Shown one piece after another: positions 17,847 through 27,439 of a DNA stretch of 64,000 nucleotides; position 1 is the first letter of the stretch, and the number at the start of each line of letters is the position of its first letter. Both the position numbers and the translations under genes were made by a program. Below the pieces are notes generated by a model that made no database searches, was not told where the DNA came from, and was given only the letters and a program-made list of their open reading frames with translations. This DNA comes from Bacteroidia bacterium (GTDB lineage: Bacteria; Bacteroidota; Bacteroidia; J057), in assembly GCA_019695295.1 (NCBI GenBank), contig JAIBAH010000005.1, positions 35,610 to 99,609 of the forward strand, in the 5' to 3' direction.

Positions 17847-18884
17847 ATGAAGTCTTTATTAGCACAAAAACATAAATTTTCAGACAGCAAGGCTCAGATT
17901 GAATTTCTGGAAGAAAACAGAGGTTTCCCGCTCTTCGCAGATAGTCTTAAATCCTGTGGAATTTTTCCGCTGAAGCCTGCGGGGATAGATATTTTTCAGA
18001 TGAATATCGGTAAAATGTGTAATCAGGTTTGTAAGCACTGCCATGTGGATGCAGGCCCTGACCGTAAGGAAATCATGACGCGGGAGACGATGGAAATCTG
18101 CCTGTCTGTCATACGCAATAATCCTGAAATACAAACGGTAGATTTAACGGGAGGAGCGCCTGAAATGAATCCGGAGTTTTTCTGGTTTGTAGAGGAAGTA
18201 AGCAAACTGAACCGTAAAATCATTGTAAGATGTAATCTTACCATTATTCTCGCCAATAAAAAATACCATATTTTACCTGAATTTTTCAAAGAGCATAAAG
18301 TGGAAGTAGTCAGCTCTCTTCCCTTTTACAATGCGCAGAGAACCGATAGCCAAAGAGGGGAAGGGGTATTTGAAAAATCAATCCGGGCCATTCAAATGCT
18401 CAATGAAGTGGGGTATGGAAAAGAAAACTCCGGGTTAATGCTGAACTTGGTCTATAATCCTGCCGGGGCTTTTCTGCCTGCAGCTCAGGCTATTCTTGAG
18501 GGACAGTTCAAACAGCAATTATCCCGTCAGTTTGGGATTGTATTCAATCATTTGTTTACCATCACCAATATGCCCATCAGCCGTTTTCTCGAATATCTGA
18601 TACAAACAGAGAATTATGAGGATTATATGGATAAGCTCATCAGTGCATTCAATCCCGCTGCTGCAACAGGGGTAATGTGCAGAAACACGCTTTCCATCGG
18701 GTGGGACGGTCAGATATACGACTGTGACTTTAATCAGATGCTGGAGTTGAATGTAAGCGGAGCTTCAAAGCATATCAGGGACTTTGATAAACAGTCTTTG
18801 CTGACACGAGAGATTGTGCTTAATCAGCATTGTTTCGGATGCACTGCCGGCTCAGGCTCAAGTTGCGGAGGGGCTACCACATAA
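17847..18884 (+). CDS. arsS: Arsenosugar biosynthesis radical SAM protein ArsS
   Basis: A 345-residue radical SAM enzyme. The [4Fe-4S]/SAM motif is Cys58-x3-Cys62-x2-Cys65 (CNQVCKHC), followed by a GGAPEMNPEF segment. The C-terminus carries the family's auxiliary cysteine signature (CFGCTAGSGSSCGGATT). Family members are often selenoproteins; here the corresponding position is an ordinary Cys. ArsS is proposed to attach the SAM-derived 5-deoxyadenosyl moiety to methylated arsenic in arsenosugar synthesis. The gene is coupled to the CMD-like gene upstream. No arsM-type methyltransferase lies in this window, so the substrate supply would have to be encoded elsewhere. Confidence 0.88.
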   Translation: MKSLLAQKHKFSDSKAQIEFLEENRGFPLFADSLKSCGIFPLKPAGIDIFQMNIGKMCNQVCKHCHVDAGPDRKEIMTRETMEICLSVIRNNPEIQTVDLTGGAPEMNPEFFWFVEEVSKLNRKIIVRCNLTIILANKKYHILPEFFKEHKVEVVSSLPFYNAQRTDSQRGEGVFEKSIRAIQMLNEVGYGKENSGLMLNLVYNPAGAFLPAAQAILEGQFKQQLSRQFGIVFNHLFTITNMPISRFLEYLIQTENYEDYMDKLISAFNPAAATGVMCRNTLSIGWDGQIYDCDFNQMLELNVSGASKHIRDFDKQSLLTREIVLNQHCFGCTAGSGSSCGGATT

Positions 18885-18907
18885 TTTTCTTCCTTTAATT
18901 TCAGAGT

Positions 18908-19549
18908 ATGAACAATCCTATTTCCCGGTTTCATTATCTTACGCAGGACTTGCCTCATTTTTCTCATGAGCAGCAAGCCGAAGAAGCATGCCGGGGAGGA
19001 ATCCGGTGGGTTCAGCTCAGGGTAAAAAACCAGCTCCCTGAAGTATGGGAAATTACCGCCCTGAAGGTTCAGGAAATCTGCAGAAAATACAACGCTATAT
19101 TTATAATGAATGACAATGTCATACTCGCACATAAAATCAATGCTGACGGAGTACATCTGGGAAAAACCGATATGCACCCTTCAGAGGCAAGAAAAATACT
19201 GGGAGATGACAAAATCATCGGGGGAACGGCAAATACACCGGAGGATATCATAATGCTTGCCGGGGCAAAAGTGAACTATATCGGATTAGGGCCTTTTCGC
19301 TTTACCCAAACCAAGCAAAAACTCAGCCCCGTACTAAGTACAGAAGGATACTACACTATCCTCTCAGAGATAAAAAACAGCGGGCTAAATATACCTGTAA
19401 TTGCTATCGGAGGGATTAAGGCAGAGGACATTCCCGTACTGATGAAAACAGGAATCCATGGAATTGCCGCCTCTTCTGCTATTAATTTATCCCCAAACCC
19501 CACAGAAACTGCAAAAGACTGGGTTTTCAGACTAAAAAATTATGAGTAG
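18908..19549 (+). CDS. thiE: Thiamine phosphate synthase
   Basis: A 213-residue TIM-barrel protein that couples the thiazole phosphate and HMP-pyrophosphate to thiamine monophosphate in the cytoplasm. Visible signatures are the WVQLRVKN strand near the start, the IFIMNDNVILAHKINADGVHLGK pyrophosphate-binding region, GGTANTPEDI, and YIGLGPFRFTQTK. A late strand is IPVIAIGGI. Length is normal for ThiE. It begins 23 nt after arsS and overlaps the following hydrolase by 8 nt, so it sits in one transcription unit with arsS and the CMD gene. No other thiamine genes are near. Confidence 0.9.
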   Translation: MNNPISRFHYLTQDLPHFSHEQQAEEACRGGIRWVQLRVKNQLPEVWEITALKVQEICRKYNAIFIMNDNVILAHKINADGVHLGKTDMHPSEARKILGDDKIIGGTANTPEDIIMLAGAKVNYIGLGPFRFTQTKQKLSPVLSTEGYYTILSEIKNSGLNIPVIAIGGIKAEDIPVLMKTGIHGIAASSAINLSPNPTETAKDWVFRLKNYE

Positions 19550-20501
19550 TTCCAAACTTATCCCCCAGGGATACATACAATGCTTTTGTCTTCTTATCTT
19601 TTATTTTATCCAATACTCGATGATAGCTTTCCCTTCCGATACATTAAAAAACGATACACTTCCTTTTCCCGAAAGCAGATTTATAAATGCAGAAAATATC
19701 CGGACTCATTGCAGGGTGTGGTTAGCGCAGGGAGAAGAAAAGGGAAATATCCTGTTTATTCATGGTTTCAGTGGCTCTACCTTTTCATGGAGAAAAAACG
19801 CCACTGCACTTGCGGAGGAAGGATACAACGTCATTGCCCTGGATTTACCGCCTTTTGGATTTAGTGAAAAGCCCTCAAAACATAATTATTCAGTGTCTGC
19901 CAATGCCGTCCTTATCTGGAAGGTGCTGGAAATCTTATTTCCTGATAAAAAAGAATGGATTTTTGCCGGACATTCGATGGGAGCCAATACCGCTTTTGCA
20001 GCCAACGCTTTGCATCCAGAGAGAGTAAAAGCGTTGATTTGTATAGACGGAGGGGGAATAATGACCCGGAACCCCAAGTGGTTTAGCCGGGTACTACTGA
20101 AAAATCCCATTACTTTTTATACTGCCGAACTTGCAGGGAGACTCTATTTTTTCAAATACAAAAAAATAGAAAAGCTACTACTCTCCGCATACGGGCAACC
20201 GCCGGACAAAGATGCTGTCGAAGGATATTTAAGGGGGTTAAACCAAAAAGGAACCGCCGGCAGAATCATGTATGCTTCTGCTTCCAGAGAGATTTTTGTT
20301 CCAACAGATAAAGACCTGCCTTCAAAATTACTGTTTATCTGGGGTGAAAAAGACCAGTGGATTCCGGTAAAAAGCGGATATGCACTGCATGAGCGATACC
20401 CCCAATCAGAATTATTAATCATAAAGGACGCGGGGCATTGTCCGATGGAAACCCATCCGAATGAAGTAAATGATAAAATCAGGGAGTTTCTGAAAAATTA
20501 A
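19542..20501 (+). CDS. Alpha/beta hydrolase, probably exported or membrane-anchored
   Basis: A 319-residue alpha/beta-hydrolase-fold enzyme. The N-terminus has a hydrophobic segment (YIQCFCLLIFYFIQYSMIAF), a likely signal peptide or anchor. The oxyanion-hole motif HGFSGST is near residue 74. The nucleophile elbow GHSMG places Ser145 as nucleophile. The acid is probably the Asp in WGEKDQWIP, and the His is in DAGHCPMETHP near the end. The substrate cannot be deduced. The start overlaps thiE by 8 nt, suggesting translational coupling. Its stop overlaps the convergent minus-strand gene by 4 nt. Confidence 0.85.
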   Translation: MSSSKLIPQGYIQCFCLLIFYFIQYSMIAFPSDTLKNDTLPFPESRFINAENIRTHCRVWLAQGEEKGNILFIHGFSGSTFSWRKNATALAEEGYNVIALDLPPFGFSEKPSKHNYSVSANAVLIWKVLEILFPDKKEWIFAGHSMGANTAFAANALHPERVKALICIDGGGIMTRNPKWFSRVLLKNPITFYTAELAGRLYFFKYKKIEKLLLSAYGQPPDKDAVEGYLRGLNQKGTAGRIMYASASREIFVPTDKDLPSKLLFIWGEKDQWIPVKSGYALHERYPQSELLIIKDAGHCPMETHPNEVNDKIREFLKN

Positions 20502-21127
20502 ATCAGGGATTTTAATTCTTTTAATATCGCACTCAAAGCCGTTTGTAAGGTTGGTTTTGCGACGATACTCATCAAATCCGGGGCAGGAAAAATCCAGTTT
20601 TCTCCTGTTTTTTCCGGAGATTCTGTAAATGACAATGTATCAGAGAAAATAAGGCCTGCTTTCAGTGGCATTGACTCTGTTTCCCAGTCATTTGCGCCGT
20701 CGGGATATACCCCAAAACTAATCCACTCCAAAGGAATTTCGTTTTCCTTAATAAATTCTCTCAGTACAATCATCAGCATCCTGTTGGAAAAAGCAACTTT
20801 CGGGACAATGACAAAGAAGCGGGCTGTTGCCCTTTTTTTCCAATCAATACTTACTCCCTTTGAAAACACATTTTTGGGCTTCACGGGCTCTTTTTCGGGG
20901 AAAACAACGGGAGGAATTTCCATTTCTGCCGGCTTCTCAGCGATGGGCCGGGATACTTCGGCTACCGGTTCAGACTCTGCGGGTATCTCAGGCACTTCAG
21001 GGAGAATGCTTTCTGAAGACAACACCATTTTTTTACCTCCTTCTTCTTTGGTAAGAGGAGGTAAAAACAAGAATTGGGAGCCGTATAATAAACGGACATT
21101 TTGGCTGTTTTTCAGAAACATATACAA
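20498..21127 (-). CDS. Hypothetical protein with Pro/Glu-rich linker
   Basis: A 209-residue protein I do not recognise. The first 30 residues hold a short hydrophobic stretch (LLYGSQFLFLPPL). A low-complexity Pro/Glu/Val segment (about residues 40-85) follows, then a compact predicted alpha/beta region of about 120 residues (WKKRATARFFVIVPKVAFSN; LEWISFGVYPDGAND). There is no convincing signal peptide. It starts 42 nt after the MMPL transporter stop on the same strand, so the two may be co-transcribed. Its 3' end overlaps the convergent hydrolase gene. Function unknown. Confidence 0.6.
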   Translation of the reverse strand: MYMFLKNSQNVRLLYGSQFLFLPPLTKEEGGKKMVLSSESILPEVPEIPAESEPVAEVSRPIAEKPAEMEIPPVVFPEKEPVKPKNVFSKGVSIDWKKRATARFFVIVPKVAFSNRMLMIVLREFIKENEIPLEWISFGVYPDGANDWETESMPLKAGLIFSDTLSFTESPEKTGENWIFPAPDLMSIVAKPTLQTALSAILKELKSLI

Positions 21128-21168
21128 AAATACTTTTTTCTCCGAAAGATTCCAAATAAAACACGGAT

Positions 21169-23469
21169 TTATATTTTTTCTTTTCCGAATGAAATCACCA
21201 TTGCCGGAAGGAAAAGTAAGTTACTGAAAAGCGCAATCAGCAACGTTCCGCCAATCAGATAGCCTAAAGCCTGAGTTCCGCCAAAAGAAGACGCCACAAA
21301 TATTATAAATCCGAAAAACAAAATCGAAGAAGTATAAATCATACTAAGCCCGGTATTGTCATAAGTGGCAGTTACCGCTTCTGTGATTCCCAGCCCGTTT
21401 TTCCGGTGATTCCGGTAGGCGGCGAGAAAGTGAATCGTATTATCAATTGAAATTCCAAATACTGTACTGAATATCAATGCAGTAGAAGGCTTAAGGGTAA
21501 TCCCTGCAAATCCCATGAATCCTGCCACCATCAAGAGCGGCAAAACATTGGGAATGATACTGAGCATAAGTCCCCCGAAGGTACGGAACAGCAACCACAT
21601 CAGAATCCCAATCAACAAAAGCGTAATCAAAAGGCTTTGGATAAGATTGGAGATAAGGTATTCATTTCCTTTAATATAAATCCGGGTAGTGCCGGTAATT
21701 GCTATATTGTAGTCACTACCGCTGAATACAGAATCGATATCCGTCTGAAGTTTCGCCACAATTTCTTTCATTCTCTTGGAGCCTACATCCCTGATATTTC
21801 CGGAAATCCGGGTTTTTTGCCCTATGGAATCCGTCAGTGCTTTGGAAAAAGAGCCTGCATTGAGTTTTGCGTTATTGACATAAATCCCGATAAAGTTAAA
21901 TTCGCTTTTGGAAGGCAAATCATATTCCTCCGGATTGCCGTCATTGAAAGCCTGACGGGCAAATTTGGCAAAGTCTGCCACGCTCAGGGTTCTGGAGATT
22001 TCGGGATACTTTTTCATGGAATCCTGAAGTGCAGAAATATTATCAATGAGTTTTAGTTTTTGTACACCCTTCTTCTTTTTCGTATCAATGACTATCTCAA
22101 AGGGCATTACTCCTTTGAACTGACTCTCCATATAGTTCATATCCTGCATCATACGGGTACCCTGAGGAATATCATCCGCCATTTTGGAAACGACTTCAAT
22201 TTTGGACATACCCCAAAAAGAAAATACCAGAATAAGCCCCACGATTGAATAAATCATCCATCTTTTATTCTGAACCAGATAATCTACTTTGGAAAGCATC
22301 CAGTTGGTTTGTTTATTATCAAGATGTTTTAACTCTTTATCAGTAGGTTCAGGCAGATAACTGAAAATAATCGTAATCAGAAAAAGAGAAATGAAGAATG
22401 CTGCGGTGATTGTCAGCCCTGCTACGACACCAAACTCTCTGAGCACTGCGATGTCGGTTACTCCGGTTGCTCCGAGTCCTATCATGGTTGTGGCATTTAC
22501 CATCACCGTAACCACCCCGATTCTGACTACCATATTGGTCAGTGCTTCGATTTTGTTTCGGCAAAGGGAAAATTCGTAGTGATATTTTGTGATAAAATAA
22601 ACACAGTTAGGGATTCCCACTACCGTAATCAGGGCAGGAATAATCCCCGTAATCATTGTCATTTTATAGCCCAGCATTCCCTGAATCCCCAGTGCCCAGG
22701 CAATGATTACTCCCACTACAATCAAAGGATAAACCACTGAAACCCATGAGCGGAAAATGAACATCAGAATAAGGGCTGTAACCAGAATGGCAAGCCCCAG
22801 AAAAAGAATAATTTCATTAAACAGAATATGAAAGAGCGTTGCACGCAATACCGGAAGGCCTGCGTAATATAAATGAGTGTTGTGTTTTTTTTCAAACTCT
22901 GCTCCGATTTTCTGTATTTTATCAAAAATCACCAATCTTTGTTTTGAGTCTAACGCTTTTGAAGTGAGGCTTACCGCAACGATTGACGTTTTAGCATCAT
23001 CCGTAAGAATCAGTCCCTTATAAAAAGGCAGGTTCTCCAAAATATTCGCAAGACTATCCGTTTCAGCCTGAGTACCGGGCTTGTTTTTCACGATTCTTTC
23101 CACCTCAAACTTTTCAGTACTATCATTTCTGATGATGTTAATCAGGTGAGTCATACTTAAAACCCCTTCAATCCCTTCTATTTTTTTACAATCCTCCGTA
23201 AAATCATATAAATCATTGAAAAATGCCTGATTATGTAAATCGCCGTTTACTCCTATAATCACTACATTTCCATCCTCCCCAAACTCTTCCTTAAATTTCA
23301 GGTAGATTTTATAATCTTTATCCGAGGGCGGAACAATTTTCCCGTAGTCCATTGCAAAATCAATCTTCGCAAAACTAATCATAATCGCAGTAAGTATTGC
23401 GAAAACGGACAGAATGACTACTCTGTTTTTAAGGATAAAACTCACCAGATTATACCAAAAATTTCTCAT
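21169..23469 (-). CDS. RND/MMPL family inner-membrane transporter
   Basis: A 766-residue protein with the duplicated RND layout. Each half has one N-terminal membrane helix (near residues 17-36 and about 400-420), a large extracytoplasmic loop of roughly 170-190 residues, and then a five-helix bundle (LGLAILVTALILMFIFRSW; LITLLLIGILMWLLF). Conserved loops include MITGIIPALITVVGIPNCVY and the second-half FGISIDNTIHFLAAY. This places it in the MMPL-type lipid/hydrophobic export group. The cargo is unknown. A lipoprotein gene lies upstream and a hypothetical gene downstream on the same strand. No periplasmic adaptor or outer-membrane channel gene is adjacent. Confidence 0.88.
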   Translation of the reverse strand: MRNFWYNLVSFILKNRVVILSVFAILTAIMISFAKIDFAMDYGKIVPPSDKDYKIYLKFKEEFGEDGNVVIIGVNGDLHNQAFFNDLYDFTEDCKKIEGIEGVLSMTHLINIIRNDSTEKFEVERIVKNKPGTQAETDSLANILENLPFYKGLILTDDAKTSIVAVSLTSKALDSKQRLVIFDKIQKIGAEFEKKHNTHLYYAGLPVLRATLFHILFNEIILFLGLAILVTALILMFIFRSWVSVVYPLIVVGVIIAWALGIQGMLGYKMTMITGIIPALITVVGIPNCVYFITKYHYEFSLCRNKIEALTNMVVRIGVVTVMVNATTMIGLGATGVTDIAVLREFGVVAGLTITAAFFISLFLITIIFSYLPEPTDKELKHLDNKQTNWMLSKVDYLVQNKRWMIYSIVGLILVFSFWGMSKIEVVSKMADDIPQGTRMMQDMNYMESQFKGVMPFEIVIDTKKKKGVQKLKLIDNISALQDSMKKYPEISRTLSVADFAKFARQAFNDGNPEEYDLPSKSEFNFIGIYVNNAKLNAGSFSKALTDSIGQKTRISGNIRDVGSKRMKEIVAKLQTDIDSVFSGSDYNIAITGTTRIYIKGNEYLISNLIQSLLITLLLIGILMWLLFRTFGGLMLSIIPNVLPLLMVAGFMGFAGITLKPSTALIFSTVFGISIDNTIHFLAAYRNHRKNGLGITEAVTATYDNTGLSMIYTSSILFFGFIIFVASSFGGTQALGYLIGGTLLIALFSNLLFLPAMVISFGKEKI

Positions 23470-23586
23470 TCATTTAATTTCATTTATTGAGCTAAAACAT
23501 TAGACCTGAACTTACCCGGAATGTTTAATATCTGTTCTAAAACGGGGAAATACAGATAAAACCTCATTTCAAAAACCATTTTTCTC

Positions 23587-24186
23587 TCACTCAAGAATAT
23601 ATTCTTTGCCGTCGGGAAAACTAAAGTCAATAATACCGTACGCTGCATTATAATACAATCTTACTTCATTTACAGAGTCAGCAACCGGAACCTGCACTTT
23701 GGATAATACTACATTCTGATACACTTTTCCGCCCAGTTCTATTTCCGGGAAGCACTCATAATCACTGCCGGAGCAGGTTCCGAAAGGAGAAGGAAACGCA
23801 TGTAATATTCCGTTAATATAAACGCCGGGTCTTGCCCTGTAGTCAGGAGTATTCACTACCTCAAAAGTTCCCGGCATAGACAAGCCTACAATCAGATTGA
23901 GGGGCGGTTCCGGACAAATAATTTCTGCATTAATTCTTTCTGTTTCAAAATACTGACACCCCTTCTGATCAACAGGCACCTGAATATACTCATTGAGCAC
24001 GCTGACTACCGTACACTTTGCAAGGGCAAAAGCTTCATCCCTGAATCTCACTATCTGATCTTTGCTATAGGGAACTACTGCTTTGTCTTCTGTTTTCAGA
24101 GAAAATTTCCCTAAATTTTCCTTAGTACAGCAGCCGCAAAGCCCCGAAGCGATAAGAACAACAAGAAAAAGCCTGATTAAATTCAT
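23587..24186 (-). CDS. Hypothetical lipoprotein
   Basis: A 199-residue protein starting with MNLIRLFLVVLIASGLCGCC. The lipobox LCGC makes Cys19 the probable lipidation site after signal peptidase II cleavage. The mature part is beta-rich with several cysteines and no family I recognise. It is encoded 117 nt upstream of the MMPL transporter on the same strand and could be a partner, but no sequence feature proves this. Confidence 0.75.
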   Translation of the reverse strand: MNLIRLFLVVLIASGLCGCCTKENLGKFSLKTEDKAVVPYSKDQIVRFRDEAFALAKCTVVSVLNEYIQVPVDQKGCQYFETERINAEIICPEPPLNLIVGLSMPGTFEVVNTPDYRARPGVYINGILHAFPSPFGTCSGSDYECFPEIELGGKVYQNVVLSKVQVPVADSVNEVRLYYNAAYGIIDFSFPDGKEYILE

Positions 24187-24344
24187 ATTTTATTCAACTT
24201 TTGCTTTCAATAAGCGGGCAAAATTACTTTTTTTTTGATAAATATCAAGAAAATTAATAAAATGAGGTTCTCAGTAATATATTAATTCTATTATTTTCAG
24301 GATTTTGGGAGGAGAAAATTGTTTTTTTCGGGTTGAGTGTTTTT

Positions 24345-24384
24345 ACAAAAAGAAAACACGCTTCCGTATTGAAACAGAAGCGTG
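24345..24384 (-). terminator. Terminator of metK
   Basis: On the minus strand CAC-GCTTCTG (complement of 24375-24384) pairs with 24357-24366 with one wobble, followed by a T-rich tract (complement of AAAAAGAAAA), about 30 nt after the metK stop. Confidence 0.75.
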
Positions 24385-24412
24385 CTCAGCGGTTTATTTT
24401 TTCTCTGCTAAA

Positions 24413-25741
24413 TTAGATATTAAATACGGAACGCAGTTTATCTACATAGTCCAGTTTTTCCCATCCAAAGAAAGTAACTTTTTTCGTCTGATTGGTTCTC
24501 ACTTCCTCTTTTACTCCATTTTCTTCTCTGATAGAGACATAACTTACATTCACCTCTTTTTCTGTACAGGCCCGTCCCATATGTCCGTAAGCAGCCGTTA
24601 CAGAATAAATCGGGTTTTTAAGCTGAAATCTGTCAATAATGGCTTTGGGTTTGAAATCGTTTTTGAAATGAGTGGAAATCAGTTCAGAAATTTCACCATC
24701 GGTAAGGTTAATTTTTGCTGTACCGTAAGTATTTACGTTAATAGAAACCGGCTCAGCGACTCCGATAGCGTAGGATACCTGAACCAAAGCCTGATTTGAA
24801 ATACCTGCGGCCACCAGGTTTTTGGCAAGGTGACGGGCAGCATAAGCCGCAGAACGGTCCACTTTGGAGGGGTCTTTTCCGGAGAATGCACCCCCACCGT
24901 GAGCTCCTCTCCCGCCAAAGGTATCAACGATGATTTTTCTTCCGGTCAATCCGGAATCCCCGTGAGGGCCACCGATGATGAATACTCCGGTAGGATTAAT
25001 AAAGTATTTAATCGCTTCATTGAATAACAAATGAAGTCTTGAAGGAAGTTTTGCTTTTACTGCAGGAATGAGATAATGAAGAATATCTTCCTGAATTTTG
25101 GCCTGCATTTTCGCTTCTGCTTCTTTTTTGGCTTTAACAGAGTCATCCGCAGGTTTTACGAAATCATCATGCTGAGTAGAAACCACGATAGCGTCTATCC
25201 TCACAGGCAGGTGATTATCGTCATACTCAATAGTAACCTGAGATTTGGAATCCGGGCGAAGGTAAGTCATTACTTTTCCGGCTTTACGGATAGCGGCGAG
25301 TTCGTGTACGAGAAGATGGGCAATTTCCAGCGTAAGGGGCATAAAGTTATCCGTTTCGCTGGTTGCATATCCAAACATCATACCCTGATCTCCTGCTCCC
25401 TGCTCTTTGGAGTTATCTTCATCTACTCCCTGTGCAATATCAGGAGACTGACTGTGAAGACTCGAAATCACGGCACAGGATTTAGAGGAAAACTGATATT
25501 CATCTCTTGTGTACCCAATTTCATCAATGGTTTTACGGGCAATATCCTGAACATCAATGTAGGCGTTGGTAGTGATTTCACCCGCCAGAACTACCAGACC
25601 GGTAGTTACGAGTGTTTCACAGGCTACACGGGAATCAGGGTCCTGAGAAAGCATTGCGTCAAGGATAGCATCAGAAATTTGATCAGCCACCTTGTCAGGA
25701 TGACCTTCTGATACAGATTCAGATGTGAATAAATACGGCAT
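24413..25741 (-). CDS. metK: S-adenosylmethionine synthase
   Basis: A 442-residue cytosolic enzyme that makes S-adenosylmethionine from methionine and ATP. Signatures are the N-terminal [17 protein letters not shown] with the catalytic His14, the [13 protein letters not shown] hexapeptide region, and the P-loop-like [17 protein letters not shown]. It is longer than the E. coli enzyme (384 residues) because of insertions (for example [15 protein letters not shown]), as is common in Bacteroidota. No SAM riboswitch is evident in the 268-nt upstream intergenic stretch. SAM supply is relevant to the radical SAM gene in this window, but no direct link is shown. Confidence 0.97.
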   Translation of the reverse strand: MPYLFTSESVSEGHPDKVADQISDAILDAMLSQDPDSRVACETLVTTGLVVLAGEITTNAYIDVQDIARKTIDEIGYTRDEYQFSSKSCAVISSLHSQSPDIAQGVDEDNSKEQGAGDQGMMFGYATSETDNFMPLTLEIAHLLVHELAAIRKAGKVMTYLRPDSKSQVTIEYDDNHLPVRIDAIVVSTQHDDFVKPADDSVKAKKEAEAKMQAKIQEDILHYLIPAVKAKLPSRLHLLFNEAIKYFINPTGVFIIGGPHGDSGLTGRKIIVDTFGGRGAHGGGAFSGKDPSKVDRSAAYAARHLAKNLVAAGISNQALVQVSYAIGVAEPVSINVNTYGTAKINLTDGEISELISTHFKNDFKPKAIIDRFQLKNPIYSVTAAYGHMGRACTEKEVNVSYVSIREENGVKEEVRTNQTKKVTFFGWEKLDYVDKLRSVFNI

Positions 25742-26009
25742 ATTCTTTAGATTATTAAATAAATATCAATACAAGATTAAAAATAGTTTATCCTGATTTT
25801 TACAAATCGCGGGCAAAATTGCACTTTTTTATTTATATAGACAAACACACTTATAAAATATCTGTGCACATTTTTGAGCTTTTATTACATTCTTTATACA
25901 ATTTTCAATAACTCTATACAATAAAATCCGTACAACTTAAGCAAACAAAGTGAGTTTTTGATAGTTGGAATATATTTTGTAAGGTTCGGCATAAATATTT
26001 TAAATTGAA

Positions 26010-26651
26010 ATGAAAAAGCAGAATTGGTTATTTTTAATTTTTATCATCAGCAATATTACCCTGTTCGCACAGTTTGGGGAGTGGGAAATCCGAATGGTCG
26101 TCATGGAATGGCAGGGCGAAACTATCGGAACGGGCGAAATCAACGAAGTGGTAATTACTGCGGCAAAACCGACTGCCAAAGAATATAAAGCCGCTCAGAA
26201 AAAACTGGAAAAATACGATAAAATCCGCTGGAATGTACATAAAGTGTATCCTTATGCGGTTGGCCTTTCGGATTTATTAAAGCAGGTAGAAAAAGAAACG
26301 GCTCATATGTCCGATGAAACTGCCAAAAAACGTTACCTTGACCAAAAACAGAAAATTCTTTTTGACGAATACGAAGACGATATCCGCCGTATGACCACTC
26401 AGCAGGGAAAAGTGCTGCTGAAACTGATTTCACGTCAAACCGGAGAAAATGCATTTTCTTTGATTAAAGACACCAAAAATGGAGCAACTGCGGTTTTCTG
26501 GAGCGGAGTAGGCTCTCTGTTTGGAATCAATCTTAAGGCCGAATTTAACCCTGAAGAAGATGGGATTATCGAAGATTTTGCAAGAGAACTGGACTCCGGA
26601 TGCTACAATATCTTCTGGAAAGAAAGCAATTATCACTTTAAGCCGCTTTAA
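26010..26651 (+). CDS. DUF4294 domain protein
   Basis: A 213-residue exported protein with a signal peptide (MKKQNWLFLIFIISNITLFAQ). After a variable stretch it carries the DUF4294 signature: VHKVYPYAVGLSDLL, RRMTTQQGKVLLKLISRQTG, and FWSGVGSLFGINLKAEFNPEED. The family is nearly confined to Bacteroidota and lacks an assigned function. A charged helical segment lies at about residues 55-125. It is followed 113 nt later by the LytS-like kinase, which has its own promoter. Confidence 0.85.
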   Translation: MKKQNWLFLIFIISNITLFAQFGEWEIRMVVMEWQGETIGTGEINEVVITAAKPTAKEYKAAQKKLEKYDKIRWNVHKVYPYAVGLSDLLKQVEKETAHMSDETAKKRYLDQKQKILFDEYEDDIRRMTTQQGKVLLKLISRQTGENAFSLIKDTKNGATAVFWSGVGSLFGINLKAEFNPEEDGIIEDFARELDSGCYNIFWKESNYHFKPL

Positions 26652-26708
26652 TTTACCTTCTGAACGGCATTCATTCTATAATAACTGATATCCTTTAACG
26701 TTTTTAAA

Positions 26709-26740
26709 TTTGTTTTTGTTAAAAATTAACCGTACTTTTG
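26709..26740 (+). promoter_or_regulatory. Bacteroidota-type promoter of the kinase-regulator operon
   Basis: TTTG at 26709-26712 and TACTTTTG at 26733-26740 match the -33/-7 consensus (TAnnTTTG) with a 20-nt spacer. Transcription would start near 26747, giving a leader of about 18 nt before the ATG at 26765. Confidence 0.7.
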
Positions 26741-26764
26741 CAACTTATAGTTTAAACATAAATC

Positions 26765-27433
26765 ATGGAGGAAGTAAGTCAGCTGGAACGTCAGTCATAT
26801 CTTTATAAGTTAGAAGCACTCAGGTCTCAGATAGACAGGCATTTTATTTTTAATGCAATGACCGCAATTCAGCATTATATTCTGGAAAATGAAAGACGTC
26901 TTGCCGTTGAGTATCTTGACGAATTTTCAGAACTGATTCGTACTATTCTGGATCAATCCCGAAAAACCCATGTTTCTCTGAATGAAGAAATGAAATTGCT
27001 GGTTTCCTATATCAATCTGGAGTCTATGCGTTTCAGTAATAAGTTCGGATACAATTTTGTCATTGGGGATGATGTGGATACAGAAAGTCCTTATATTCCT
27101 TCCCTTTTGATTCAGCCTTATGTAGAAAATGCCATTAAACATGGTTTGATGCATAAAGAATCTTACGGAATCCTGGAAATCAATATTCAGAAAACTCAGC
27201 CTGATCTACTCAGTGTTTGTATCAAGGATGACGGAATCGGTAGGGAAAATCATAAATCCATCAATGAATGGAAAAAGAAAAATGAAGCACTCGGCCAAAA
27301 AATCACTGAGGAGCGGATGGAAATATACAGTAAATTATTCGGAAGTAAATTCAGTGTAAACATTACTGATTTATATGACGACAATAATTCACCCGCAGGC
27401 ACAAAAGTGGATATTTTAATTCCAATAATGTAA
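26765..27433 (+). CDS. LytS-type sensor histidine kinase lacking a sensor region
   Basis: A 222-residue His_kinase/HATPase protein. The H-box is at the very start (LRSQIDRHFIFNAMTAIQHYI, His26), typical of the LytS/YehU class. ATPase motifs follow: the N-box region IQPYVENAIKHGLM and the G-box KDDGIGRENH. Family members usually have five to eight membrane helices or periplasmic repeats before the H-box. Here none is present, so it must be cytosolic or be held by a partner. It is followed 6 nt later by its likely LytTR response regulator. Confidence 0.88.
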   Translation: MEEVSQLERQSYLYKLEALRSQIDRHFIFNAMTAIQHYILENERRLAVEYLDEFSELIRTILDQSRKTHVSLNEEMKLLVSYINLESMRFSNKFGYNFVIGDDVDTESPYIPSLLIQPYVENAIKHGLMHKESYGILEINIQKTQPDLLSVCIKDDGIGRENHKSINEWKKKNEALGQKITEERMEIYSKLFGSKFSVNITDLYDDNNSPAGTKVDILIPIM

Positions 27434-27439
27434 TAATCA

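Noticed and set aside
17847..18884. Selenoprotein form of ArsS
   Set aside because: The gene has no internal TGA in frame, and the C-terminal motif uses ordinary Cys codons.
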